Both the position numbers and the translations under genes were made by a program. A stretch of 64,000 nucleotides of DNA from Demequina sp. NBRC 110056 (GTDB taxonomy: Bacteria > Actinomycetota > Actinomycetes > Actinomycetales > Demequinaceae): contig NZ_BBRM01000006.1 of the NCBI RefSeq assembly GCF_002090155.1, forward strand, positions 248,001 to 312,000. The letters are read 5' to 3'. The notes under the pieces were generated by a model. It was not told the origin of the DNA and did not search any database. It worked only from the letters and a program-made list of their open reading frames with translations. Every line of letters begins with the position of its first letter. Within the stretch, counting starts at the first letter, position 1. Of this stretch, positions 35,953 to 43,433 are shown piece after piece.

Positions 35953-36387
35953 ATGGTGCGCATGGACAACGTCGGCATCGTCGTCGAGGACCTGGACGGC
36001 GCGATCGCGTTCTTCGAGGCGATCGGCCTCGAGCTGGAGGGTCGCGCGCATGTCGAGGGTGCGTGGGCTGGCCGGGTGACCGGGCTGGGCGATCAGCGCG
36101 TCGAGATCGCGATGCTGCGCACGCCCGACGGTCACGGCCGCGTCGAGCTGTCGCGGTTCCTCGAGCCGGCGGTGGTCGAGGACCATCGCGCAGCGCCGGT
36201 GAACTCGCTGGGGTACCTCCGGGTCATGTTCGCGGTCGACGACCTCGATGCGACTCTCGCCGCTGCCGAGGTCGCCGGCGCCAGCCTGGTGAGCACGGAG
36301 GTGGTGCGCTACGAGGACGCCTACCGGCTCTGCTACGTGCGCGGCCCCGAGGGCATCTTGGTGGGGTTGGCGCAGCCGCTCGGCTAG
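35953..36387 (+). CDS. VOC/glyoxalase-bleomycin resistance fold protein
   Basis: Two beta-alpha-beta-beta-beta modules in 144 aa, the first starting MDNVGIVVEDLDGAIAFF and the second YLRVMFAVDDLDATLAAA. A Glu in RVELSRFLEP and in GPEGILVGL sit where metal ligands occur in this superfamily. Members include lactoylglutathione lyases, dioxygenases and epimerases; the sequence does not choose between them. Confidence 0.82.
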   Translation: MVRMDNVGIVVEDLDGAIAFFEAIGLELEGRAHVEGAWAGRVTGLGDQRVEIAMLRTPDGHGRVELSRFLEPAVVEDHRAAPVNSLGYLRVMFAVDDLDATLAAAEVAGASLVSTEVVRYEDAYRLCYVRGPEGILVGLAQPLG

Positions 36388-36420
36388 GCGGCCGCGCCGC
36401 GGTCACGGGGCCGACCGGGG

Positions 36421-36502
<82 letters not shown>

Positions 36503-36545
36503 GCGGCCACCAGGATACGCGCGCGAGGACGCGCCCCTGTGCAGG

Positions 36546-36562
36546 GCCGATGCGCGGGCTGG
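36546..36562. repeat. GCCGATGCGCGGGCTGG word, copy 1 of 3
   Basis: 17-nt intergenic word found again at 37079-37095 and 44589-44605; it contains the over-represented octamer GCCGATGC. Confidence 0.6.
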
Positions 36563-36593
36563 GTCCCGCGTTCAGGTCGCCGCGGTCGGGTGG

Positions 36594-37064
36594 TCAGTCG
36601 ACGCCGAGCTCGCGCCGCAGCCGGGTGACGTGCCCCGTGGCCTTGACGTTGTAGAGCGCGAGCTCGACGTCGCCGTCGGGGTCGACCACGACGGTCGAGC
36701 GGATCGAGCCTTCGACCACCTTGCCGTAGTTCATCTTCTCGCCCCACGCGCCGTACGCCTGTTGGACGGCGAGCTCGGGGTCCGACACGAGCGTGAAGGT
36801 CAGGCCCTCTGCCTCGCGGAACTCCGCGAGCTTCTCGGGCGAGTCCTTCGAGATGCCCACCACCTCGTACCCGGCGGCCGCAAGGGCGCTGAGCGAGTCG
36901 CGGAAGTCGCACGCCTGGGTGGTGCACCCGGGCGTCATCGCGGCGGGGTAGAAGTAGAGGATGACGTGCTTGCCGCGGTGCTCCGAGAGCGTGAACGAGC
37001 CGTCGTCGGTGGTCGCGGTGAAGTCGGGCGCGGTGTCGCCCTGGGCGAGTCGGGTGTCAGTCAT
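36594..37064 (-). CDS. bcp: Thioredoxin-dependent thiol peroxidase (Bcp/PrxQ)
   Basis: Peroxiredoxin of 156 aa reducing hydroperoxides with electrons from thioredoxin. The peroxidatic cysteine is in YPAAMTPGCTTQACDFRD (about residue 47) with the resolving cysteine five residues later, the PrxQ alpha2 type. VVGISKDSPEKLAEF and the closing GHVTRLRRELG are normal. A leaderless promoter precedes it. Confidence 0.93.
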   Translation of the reverse strand: MTDTRLAQGDTAPDFTATTDDGSFTLSEHRGKHVILYFYPAAMTPGCTTQACDFRDSLSALAAAGYEVVGISKDSPEKLAEFREAEGLTFTLVSDPELAVQQAYGAWGEKMNYGKVVEGSIRSTVVVDPDGDVELALYNVKATGHVTRLRRELGVD

Positions 37065-37070
37065 GATGAC

Positions 37071-37076
37071 AACCTA
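37071..37076 (-). promoter_or_regulatory. -10 element, leaderless promoter of bcp
   Basis: TAGGTT on the minus strand, followed by GTCATC and the ATG at 37064. Confidence 0.6.
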
Positions 37077-37078
37077 AC

Positions 37079-37095
37079 GCCGATGCGCGGGCTGG
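37079..37095. repeat. GCCGATGCGCGGGCTGG word, copy 2 of 3
   Basis: Identical 17-nt word upstream of the bcp promoter. Confidence 0.6.
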
Positions 37096-37116
37096 CTCTT
37101 CCCGCATCGTCTCGAT

Positions 37117-37146
37117 TTCACAAGGCTGGCCCGGGCCTGCTAAAGT
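37117..37146 (+). promoter_or_regulatory. tRNA-Lys promoter
   Basis: TTCACA (37117-37122) and TAAAGT (37141-37146) with an 18-nt spacer, about 40 nt before the tRNA 5' end. Confidence 0.5.
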
Positions 37147-37186
37147 TGTTCTTCGCACCGCGCCGTGGCAACGGTTCGGAGAGCGA

Positions 37187-37262
<76 letters not shown>

Positions 37263-37592
37263 GCGGCATCTTCTCGATTGCTATCGCAAGAATTCGCGAT
37301 TGGGTTGGGAACGCCATGATCAAGGCGGTTCGGTCACTCATCAAGGGTGGCGGGGCCGCCTTGAGCCATTTCTGGAGCCGGCTTGTTGGTGTACGGCGCC
37401 GCGCCACGTGCGCTGAGGTGCGGTGGACGCGATGCGGTTCTGCCATGGATACCTGTCTCCGTCAGCCGCGAAAGGTGAGCGGAGGCCGCTGCGGGAGCAC
37501 GTGTCAACCGACGGCGGGCCAGAGCTGCGCCTGTGATGTCATGCCCGGGTGAGACCATTTCCGGGAAGACGCGTGGCGGCAGGAGGTGGCGG
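37263..37592. other. Gap between tRNA-Lys and dinB
   Basis: 330 nt without a convincing gene. The first 60 nt are only about half G/C, well below the surroundings, and the composition rises gradually towards dinB. No copy of the tRNA 3' end, no integrase and no inverted repeat were found. It could be the remnant of an island end or just a relaxed spacer. Confidence 0.4.
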
Positions 37593-38801
37593 GTGAAGGG
37601 CGAAGCGACCGTGCTCCACGCCGACCTCGACGCGTTCTACGCTTCGGTCGAGCAACGGGACGATCCCGCACTGCGCGGACGGCCCGTCATCGTGGGCGGC
37701 GGTGTCGTCGTCGCCGCGAGCTACGAAGCGAAGGCCCACGGGGTTCGCACCACGATGGGGACGCAGAGGGCACGCGCGCTCTGCCCCGCCGCAGTCATCG
37801 TGCCGCCCCGCATGGAGGCATACTCCGCGGCCAGCCGTGCCGTCTTCGACATCTTTCATGACACCACGCCCTACGTGGAGGGGATCTCGATCGATGAGGC
37901 GTTCCTCGAGGTGGGGGGACTACGCCGACTGGCGGGAACCCCCGTCCAGATCGCCATGCGTCTGCGAGAACGCGTGGGTGCTGAGGTGGGACTTCCGATG
38001 TCGGTTGGCGTCGCGAGAACCAAGTTCCTGGCGAAGGTCGCGAGCGCAGTCAGCAAGCCCGACGGGCTCCTCGTGGTGGAACCTGAACGCGAGGAGGCGT
38101 TCCTGCACCCGCTCCCGGTCGAACGGCTCTGGGGCGTCGGCGCGGTGACCGCGGAGAAGCTGCACAGCAGAGGCATCCACACCGTCGGACAACTGGCAGA
38201 GATCGAAGCGGCGACCGCCGAGCAATGGCTCGGCAGCGCAGCCGGAGCCCAGCTGCACGCGTTGGCCCGGCTCCGGGACCCGCGACCCGTTGAGGCGACC
38301 AGACGTCACGGGTCAATCGGCTCGCAACGCGCACTCGGCAACCGTTCCTCGTCGGCCGGTGCGCTCGAGCTGATCCTCATGCAGATCGTCGACCAACTCG
38401 CGAAGCGCCTCCGCGATCGCGGATCGTCGTGCGGCACCGTCGTCCTGAGGCTCCGCTACGGCGACTTCACGAGGGCGACTCGCTCGAGCACCTTCGCTGC
38501 GCCCACCGATCGCACCGAGGTGCTGCTCAGTGCGGCCCAGCGCCTGCTCGCCGCGGCGGATCGCGACATCGCCGAACGCGGCATCACCCTCATCGGCGTC
38601 TCGCTCTCGCGACTGACTCGCCCCGGTCCGGTCCAGGCCGAGCTTCCCCTCGAATGGAGTGATGGCTCGCGCATCGACGCCAAGCTCGACGTCGCGCTCG
38701 ACGCGGTGCGCGATCGATTCGGCGCCTCCGCCGTCACCCGCGCAGCGCTCATCGGTCGCGATCCCGGGTTGTCGGCGCCGCGACTGCCCGACCACGAGTA
38801 A
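37593..38801 (+). CDS. dinB: DNA polymerase IV (Y family)
   Basis: Translesion polymerase of 402 aa. Catalytic acids are in HADLDAFYASVEQ (D11) and SIDEAFLEV (D101, E102). The thumb HhH region reads LWGVGAVTAEKL, and a beta-clamp-binding motif QAELPLEW occurs near the C-terminus. The GTG at 37593 follows AGGAGGT and starts right before the fold; an upstream ATG in the same frame is less likely. No LexA box was seen. The gene follows tRNA-Lys and a low-GC gap. Confidence 0.93.
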   Translation: MKGEATVLHADLDAFYASVEQRDDPALRGRPVIVGGGVVVAASYEAKAHGVRTTMGTQRARALCPAAVIVPPRMEAYSAASRAVFDIFHDTTPYVEGISIDEAFLEVGGLRRLAGTPVQIAMRLRERVGAEVGLPMSVGVARTKFLAKVASAVSKPDGLLVVEPEREEAFLHPLPVERLWGVGAVTAEKLHSRGIHTVGQLAEIEAATAEQWLGSAAGAQLHALARLRDPRPVEATRRHGSIGSQRALGNRSSSAGALELILMQIVDQLAKRLRDRGSSCGTVVLRLRYGDFTRATRSSTFAAPTDRTEVLLSAAQRLLAAADRDIAERGITLIGVSLSRLTRPGPVQAELPLEWSDGSRIDAKLDVALDAVRDRFGASAVTRAALIGRDPGLSAPRLPDHE

Positions 38802-38891
38802 GGAGCGTACGAAGGCTGAACCGCCGTCCCGGTGCACCCCATCCGCGGCGCACCACCACCGACGGCGGCCCGGGATGCGCGGCACACGATC

Positions 38892-39566
38892 TCAGGAGTC
38901 CGGGTCCGTCGTGTCCACGGTGATGGTGGTGCCGTTGATCGATGGAGCCTCGGCGTCCCACAGTCGCACGTAGGCGTCGGCGACCGCGTCCTCGAGTCCC
39001 GCGAGGCTCGCCACCCGGAAGATCACGGCCGCCGCGGTGGGTTCCCGGCCGGAATCGGATCTCGCGTACCCGTCGGCGACGGCCCGGACCCAGGCCTCGC
39101 TGGCTGCCTTGACGGCGGCGTAGTTCGCGCCGCCTGCGCGCGGGTGGTCGACGGCCGTCGACGAGATGATGGCGAGCCTCCCCGCGGGGGATCGACGGAG
39201 GTCCTCGTCGAACGCGCGCGACACGTGCCTCAGGGCCGTGAGCGACGCCTCGAGCACTCGATAGTCCGCATCGGACTGGCCCGCCAGGCCGCCACCGCCG
39301 CGCCAGCCGCCCACGAGGTGCAGCACCCCGTCGATGGCCACGCCGTCCGCGCGCAGCCGACTCGCGAGCAGCGCCGCGGCGGCCTCATCCGAGAGGTCGG
39401 CGGCCTCGGGCCGCGCTCCGAGCTCCGCGAGCGGCGCCAACCGCGCCTCGTCGCGGCCGACCGCGACCACGAGCGCGCCCGCGCCGAGGAGCGCGCGCGT
39501 CGCCGCGATGCCCATCGCGCTGGTCGCGCCGGCGATCAACACGTTGCGGCCCGCGGCGCCAGCCAT
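38892..39566 (-). CDS. Short-chain dehydrogenase/reductase
   Basis: Rossmann-fold oxidoreductase of 224 aa. Cofactor motif GATSAMGIAATRAL (about 13-26), the active-site serine in LAIISSTAV and the YxxxK pair in ANYAAVKAA are intact. The stretch LHLVGGWRGGGGL replaces the usual NNAG. It starts 2 nt after the stop of the DUF6421 gene, so the two are co-translated and probably share a substrate. Divergent Lrp-type regulator upstream. Substrate unknown. Confidence 0.85.
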   Translation of the reverse strand: MAGAAGRNVLIAGATSAMGIAATRALLGAGALVVAVGRDEARLAPLAELGARPEAADLSDEAAAALLASRLRADGVAIDGVLHLVGGWRGGGGLAGQSDADYRVLEASLTALRHVSRAFDEDLRRSPAGRLAIISSTAVDHPRAGGANYAAVKAASEAWVRAVADGYARSDSGREPTAAAVIFRVASLAGLEDAVADAYVRLWDAEAPSINGTTITVDTTDPDS

Positions 39567-39568
39567 CG

Positions 39569-40999
39569 TCAGGCGGCGGCCGCGGTGATGCCGCAGGTGG
39601 ACTCGATGACGGCGCGCATCTTCTTGTCGAGCGCCTCGTAGAACATCGACAGCGGGAACTCGTCGTCCATCACGAGGTCGGTGTAGCCCTTGGGTGCGCC
39701 GGCGAGCACCTCGCGCGGCAGCCCCTGGGCCCACACGGAGGCCGGGTGCGGCGCGACGATGCTCGACACCAGCTCGTACGCCTTGAGCCAGTGCGCCGTC
39801 TTGGGGCGGTCGATGGACTCCCAGTACAGCTCGTTGATCGCGTCGCTGAGCGCCACCACGGCGGCGGGGACCGCGTCCCAGTCCACGCTGAGCTCGACGT
39901 CGCGCCAGTCGAGCACGTGACGGCGGTGCAGCCACGCGAACAGGATCTGGCCGCCGAGGCCGTCGTAGTTGCGCACGCGCGAGCCCGTGATCGGGAACCG
40001 GAAGATGCGGTCGAACAGCACGGCATGCTGGACGAGCCTCGCGTGGAGCAGCGTGTCGCGCTCCACGGCGTCGAGCTGGTCGCCGCCCGCGGCGCGCGCA
40101 TCGAGGCGGCGCTCGATCGCGACCGCCTCCCGGAAGGCCGTGAGGTCGCAGCGCAGCTCCTCGAGCGTGTAGAGGAAGAACGGCATGCGCTGCTTGATCA
40201 TGAACGGGTCGAACGGCAGGTCGCCGCGCATGTGGGTGCGGTCGTGGATGAGGTCCCACATGACGAACGTCCGCTCGGTGAGGTCCTGGTCCTCGAGCAT
40301 CGCGGCGGCGTCGGCGGGCAGCGCGAGGCGTGTGGTCTTAGCGGCCGCGGCGACCACACGGCGGTAGCGGGCGGCCTCCCGGTCCTGGAAGATCGCGCCC
40401 CACGTGAAGGTCGGGATCTCGCGCATCGCGACGGTCTCGGGGAACAGCACCGCAGAGTTGGTGTCGTAGCCCGGGGTGAAGTCGATGAGGCGTAGGGAGA
40501 CGAAGAGCCTGTTGCCGTAGTCGCCGCACTCGAGCGCGGCCACGAAGTCCGGCCAGATCGCCTCGGCGACGAGAGCCTCGACGTGGCGATCGGGCGAGCC
40601 GTTCTGGGTGTACATCGGAAAGACGATGAGGTGGCGCGCTCCGTCGACGCGATGGAGCTGGGGCTCGAAGGCGACGAGGGAGTCGAGGAAGTCCGGCTCC
40701 GCGAAGCCGCCATCGACCCAGCGGGCGAAGTCGCCCGGGAGCGCCGCGAGGTACGCCGCGTCGTGGGGGAACAGGGGAGCGAGCTCCCGGATCGCCGCCA
40801 CGATCGCGTCGACGTGCTCGCGCGCCGCGGGGTGATGCGCCGTGTCGGGGATCGACCCGTTCTTGACCTGGAGAGGCTGCAGTGCCGTCGCAGCCGCCTT
40901 GAGGCGGAGCCACGCGGCGCTGCGCTCGACGGTGGCGGCCGTGAGGCCGGACTCTGCGACAGCGACACCCGCCGCCGTGGTCGAGGTGGGATCGAGCAT
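39569..40999 (-). CDS. DUF6421 family protein
   Basis: Protein of 476 aa with no known catalytic motif that I recognise. It is largely helical, with conserved-looking segments HLIVFPMYTQNGSPDRHVEA, FVMWDLIHDRTHMRGDLPFD and RVRNYDGLGGQILFAWLH; the clusters of His, Asp and Glu in the second could bind a metal. The ATG at 40999 follows GGAGGGAGTCCCC. It is the first gene of a two-gene unit with an SDR and has a clear promoter plus a 17-bp operator-like palindrome. It may be an amino-acid-linked enzyme, given the divergent Lrp gene. Confidence 0.75.
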   Translation of the reverse strand: MLDPTSTTAAGVAVAESGLTAATVERSAAWLRLKAAATALQPLQVKNGSIPDTAHHPAAREHVDAIVAAIRELAPLFPHDAAYLAALPGDFARWVDGGFAEPDFLDSLVAFEPQLHRVDGARHLIVFPMYTQNGSPDRHVEALVAEAIWPDFVAALECGDYGNRLFVSLRLIDFTPGYDTNSAVLFPETVAMREIPTFTWGAIFQDREAARYRRVVAAAAKTTRLALPADAAAMLEDQDLTERTFVMWDLIHDRTHMRGDLPFDPFMIKQRMPFFLYTLEELRCDLTAFREAVAIERRLDARAAGGDQLDAVERDTLLHARLVQHAVLFDRIFRFPITGSRVRNYDGLGGQILFAWLHRRHVLDWRDVELSVDWDAVPAAVVALSDAINELYWESIDRPKTAHWLKAYELVSSIVAPHPASVWAQGLPREVLAGAPKGYTDLVMDDEFPLSMFYEALDKKMRAVIESTCGITAAAA

Positions 41000-41019
41000 G
41001 GGGACTCCCTCCGACGAGT

Positions 41020-41036
41020 GCGGGAAGATTTCCCGC
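41020..41036. promoter_or_regulatory. Operator palindrome upstream of DUF6421 gene
   Basis: GCGGGAA-GAT-TTCCCGC, 20 nt before the start codon and just downstream of the predicted transcription start; a roadblock-type repressor site, perhaps for the divergent Lrp protein. Confidence 0.55.
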
Positions 41037-41044
41037 ATGCCCAA

Positions 41045-41073
41045 GGTATAGCCGGAGAACTTCCGTTGTGCAA
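41045..41073 (-). promoter_or_regulatory. Promoter of the DUF6421-SDR unit
   Basis: On the minus strand TTGCAC (41073-41068), a 17-nt spacer and TATACC (41050-41045). Confidence 0.65.
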
Positions 41074-41129
41074 TGACTCTGACAAGCGAACCGCCGGATT
41101 CGTGCGGCGCGCGCGCCGGGCACGTGCGG

Positions 41130-41135
41130 TACGGT
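41130..41135 (+). promoter_or_regulatory. -10 element, leaderless promoter of lrp-like gene
   Basis: TACGGT ends 6 nt before the ATG at 41142. Confidence 0.6.
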
Positions 41136-41141
41136 CCTGTC

Positions 41142-41597
41142 ATGATCGATCCGGTCGATGCGCGTCTGGTGGCGGAGGTCTCCCGCGACGGACGCGCCAC
41201 GCTGGCACAGCTCGCGGAGCATGTGGGCCTGTCGACCTCAGCGGTCCAGGCGCGCCTGAGGCGCCTCGAGGCGGACGGAGTCATCAGCGGCTACCGGGCG
41301 CTCGTGGACCCCCAGGCGCTGGGCCGCCCGCTCTCTGCCTTCATGGAGATCACGCCGCTGGATCCGGAGCAGGTCGACGACGTGCCGCAGCTGCTCGAGC
41401 ACCTCACCGCGGTCGAGGCGTGCCACTCGATCGCGGGTGACGCGAGCTACATGCTGTTCGTCCGGGTCGGCACCCCGCCCGACCTCGAGGCGCTGATCCG
41501 CGACATTCGCCGCGTGGTCAACGTCACGACCCGCACCACGGTGGTGCTCCAGACCTTCTACGAGAACCGGCCGCTGCTGCCGCCCGACGAGGGCTGA
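41142..41597 (+). CDS. Lrp/AsnC-family transcriptional regulator
   Basis: Amino-acid-responsive regulator of 151 aa. The N-terminal winged helix is LDARLVAEVSRDGRATLAQL-like followed by VGLSTSAVQARLRRLEADGVI; the C-terminal RAM domain has VEACHSIAGDASYMLFVR, the usual effector-binding turn. Divergent from the DUF6421-SDR pair, which it most likely controls. The ATG at 41142 fits both the fold start and the leaderless promoter. Confidence 0.9.
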   Translation: MIDPVDARLVAEVSRDGRATLAQLAEHVGLSTSAVQARLRRLEADGVISGYRALVDPQALGRPLSAFMEITPLDPEQVDDVPQLLEHLTAVEACHSIAGDASYMLFVRVGTPPDLEALIRDIRRVVNVTTRTTVVLQTFYENRPLLPPDEG

Positions 41598-41624
41598 CCG
41601 CCGCCGCGCGCTCGGAGCGCGCCG

Positions 41625-41666
41625 AGGCCCGGCGTACCCGAACGATGTGGCGGGCAGGCCGGGCCT
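41625..41666. terminator. Possible shared terminator hairpin
   Basis: AGGCCCGGC (41625-41633) and GCCGGGCCT (41658-41666) can pair around a 24-nt loop between the convergent lrp-like and hydrolase genes. Confidence 0.4.
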
Positions 41667-41687
41667 GGGCGTGTGCGATGGGTGCTG

Positions 41688-42557
41688 TCAGGATCCCGCC
41701 GGCGCGTGCTGCGCGGCGAAGGCGAGCGCGGCATCGGCGACCTCTCGCCACCCGGAGTCGATGGTGAGCGAGTGTCCGCGTCCCGCGATCTCGACGAACT
41801 CCGTGGTGGCGGCGTTGCGTGACTGCATCCGGAAGGCGGCGTGCGCGATGGCGCGGGGGACGATGGTGTCCTTCTCGCCCGAGATGATCAGCAGCGGCCC
41901 GCGGTCGGGGTTGCGCGTGTCGATCGTGGTCGCGGCCTTGGGGTTGAGGTTGGCGGTCGCGGCCTGGAAGAGCGGACGACCCGGCGCCGCGACGTGGTGG
42001 TGCGCATACAGCTCGCGCGCCTCGTCCTCGGTCACCGCGTTGGCGAAGCCGTAGCGGAACTGGTCGAAGGTGAGCGTGACGGTCCGCGTGCGGTTGGCCG
42101 GGTTGCCCAGGACGGGGGACGAGGCCTTGAGGGTGCTCGCCGGCAGCGGCAAGACTCCCTTGAACGGCGCGGGGTCGATCGCGACGGTCGCCGCAGCCAG
42201 GCCGCGGTCCGCGACGCGCTGCACGAGCAGCCCGCCGAACGAGTGGCCGATGAGCAGCGGCTTGCGGTCGAGCGCGGCCGCGATCGCGGCGACGTGGTCG
42301 GTGACCTCCTGGACGCCGACGCCGGAGAAGGCGTCGGGGCGGCGACGGGCGTCGGCCACGTCGGCCGGCTCGTTGGGCCACTGAGCGACGACGACGGCGT
42401 AGCCGGCGGCCTCGAGGTGGTCGCGCCAGGCGTCCCAACTCGAGTCGAGGAGCCACAGGCCGTGCACGAGGAGGGCGGTGGGGCGTCCGGAGGCGTTGGC
42501 GCGAGCGATCTGGCGTGCCTCGCGGTCGGTGATGGGGGTGATGGCGGTGGTGGTCAT
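41688..42557 (-). CDS. Alpha/beta hydrolase
   Basis: Soluble hydrolase of 289 aa. The nucleophile elbow GHSFGG (about residues 103-108), the acid in SGEKDTIVP and the base in GRGHSLTID form a full catalytic triad; LLVHGLWLLDSSWD is the oxyanion region. The ribosome site AAGGAGAA precedes the ATG. It is divergent from a TetR gene, with twin identical operators in the gap, so it is induced by the TetR ligand, probably an ester or lactone-like compound. Confidence 0.88.
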   Translation of the reverse strand: MTTTAITPITDREARQIARANASGRPTALLVHGLWLLDSSWDAWRDHLEAAGYAVVVAQWPNEPADVADARRRPDAFSGVGVQEVTDHVAAIAAALDRKPLLIGHSFGGLLVQRVADRGLAAATVAIDPAPFKGVLPLPASTLKASSPVLGNPANRTRTVTLTFDQFRYGFANAVTEDEARELYAHHHVAAPGRPLFQAATANLNPKAATTIDTRNPDRGPLLIISGEKDTIVPRAIAHAAFRMQSRNAATTEFVEIAGRGHSLTIDSGWREVADAALAFAAQHAPAGS

Positions 42558-42602
42558 GGCGGTTCTCCTTGGTGGTGGTCCGGAGGGCTCCGGATGCCAG
42601 AA

Positions 42603-42616
42603 AGAACGTTCGTTCT
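42603..42616. promoter_or_regulatory. TetR operator 1 (hydrolase side)
   Basis: AGAACG-TT-CGTTCT, a perfect 6+6 palindrome 46 nt before the hydrolase start. Confidence 0.75.
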
Positions 42617-42671
42617 ACCGCCGATCATTCCCGCCAGGACGAACTTGCCTCCGATCGGGCATAGACCAGGG

Positions 42672-42685
42672 AGAACGAGCGTTCT
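42672..42685. promoter_or_regulatory. TetR operator 2 (tetR side)
   Basis: AGAACG-AG-CGTTCT, same arms as operator 1, ending 2 nt before the tetR -10 element, so the regulator should repress its own gene. Confidence 0.75.
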
Positions 42686-42687
42686 GC

Positions 42688-42693
42688 TAGCGT
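42688..42693 (+). promoter_or_regulatory. -10 element, leaderless promoter of tetR
   Basis: TAGCGT ends 7 nt before the ATG at 42701. Confidence 0.6.
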
Positions 42694-42700
42694 GAGAGAC

Positions 42701-43306
42701 ATGCCAGAGCCCACGTCAGCCACCCCGACGAGCGCCCCGCCGACCACCGCGGGCAGTCCGCGGGACCGGCTGCTCGCGACCGCATCGGCGCTTTTCTATG
42801 CGGAGGGGATCACGGCGGTCGGCGTCGACCGCATCGTGACCGAGTCGGCCGTGACGAGGGCGACGCTGTACCGGCACTTCGACGGCAAGGCGGGGCTCGT
42901 GGCGGCCTACCTCGAGGGCGAGGACGCGCGGCTGCGGTCGCTCGCCGACGCGGCGCTCGCCACCGGCGCGACCGGCGTCGAGCTCCTGCGCCTCGTGGTC
43001 CACGGGATCGCCCAGGATGTCGCCGAGCGCCACACCCGCGGCTGCCCCTTCATCAACGCCGCAGCGGAGTACCCCGACCCCGCCAGCGCCGTGCGCGGGA
43101 TCGTCGCGACTCACCGCGCGTGGTTCCGGTCCACCTTGGAGCAGGTCGCCGCGGGCGCGGGGCTCGCTGAACCCGGCGAGGTCGCGGCCGGCCTGGTGAT
43201 GCTGCGCGACGCCGCTCTCGTGGGGGGCTACCTCGACGGCGCCGATGCGGTCGCGGCGACGCTCGTGCGCTCGGCCTCGGCCCTCACGGGCCTCGACCTC
43301 AGCTGA
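42701..43306 (+). CDS. TetR-family transcriptional regulator
   Basis: Regulator of 201 aa. The DNA-binding domain (about 20-66) has AEGITAVGVDRIVTESAV and TRATLYRHFDGKAGL. The ligand domain has CPFINAAAEYPDP, typical of TetR proteins with a thiol near the pocket. An N-terminal Pro/Thr/Ser stretch precedes the fold. The ATG at 42701 is favoured over a GTG at 42692 because of the promoter spacing. Its operators are the two AGAACG-N2-CGTTCT sites. Confidence 0.9.
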   Translation: MPEPTSATPTSAPPTTAGSPRDRLLATASALFYAEGITAVGVDRIVTESAVTRATLYRHFDGKAGLVAAYLEGEDARLRSLADAALATGATGVELLRLVVHGIAQDVAERHTRGCPFINAAAEYPDPASAVRGIVATHRAWFRSTLEQVAAGAGLAEPGEVAAGLVMLRDAALVGGYLDGADAVAATLVRSASALTGLDLS

Positions 43307-43385
43307 GGTCTCCTCCAGGGATGAGTTCCCCGCGCGAGCTCGAGGCGACACCGCGTGACCTCGACACGGCACCGCGCTAGCACCA

Positions 43386-43421
43386 CGAAGGCCCGGCTCC
43401 CCTAGGGGAGCCGGGCCTTCG
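43386..43421. terminator. Bidirectional terminator
   Basis: Perfect 36-nt palindrome with 18-nt arms (CGAAGGCCCGGCTCCCCT and its complement) between the convergent tetR and binding-protein genes. Confidence 0.88.
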
Positions 43422-43433
43422 CGAACGGAGGGA

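Noticed and set aside
37263-38900. Attachment-site repeat (attL/attR) for tRNA-Lys.
   Set aside because: The tRNA 3' sequence is not repeated in the following 1.6 kb and no integrase is present.
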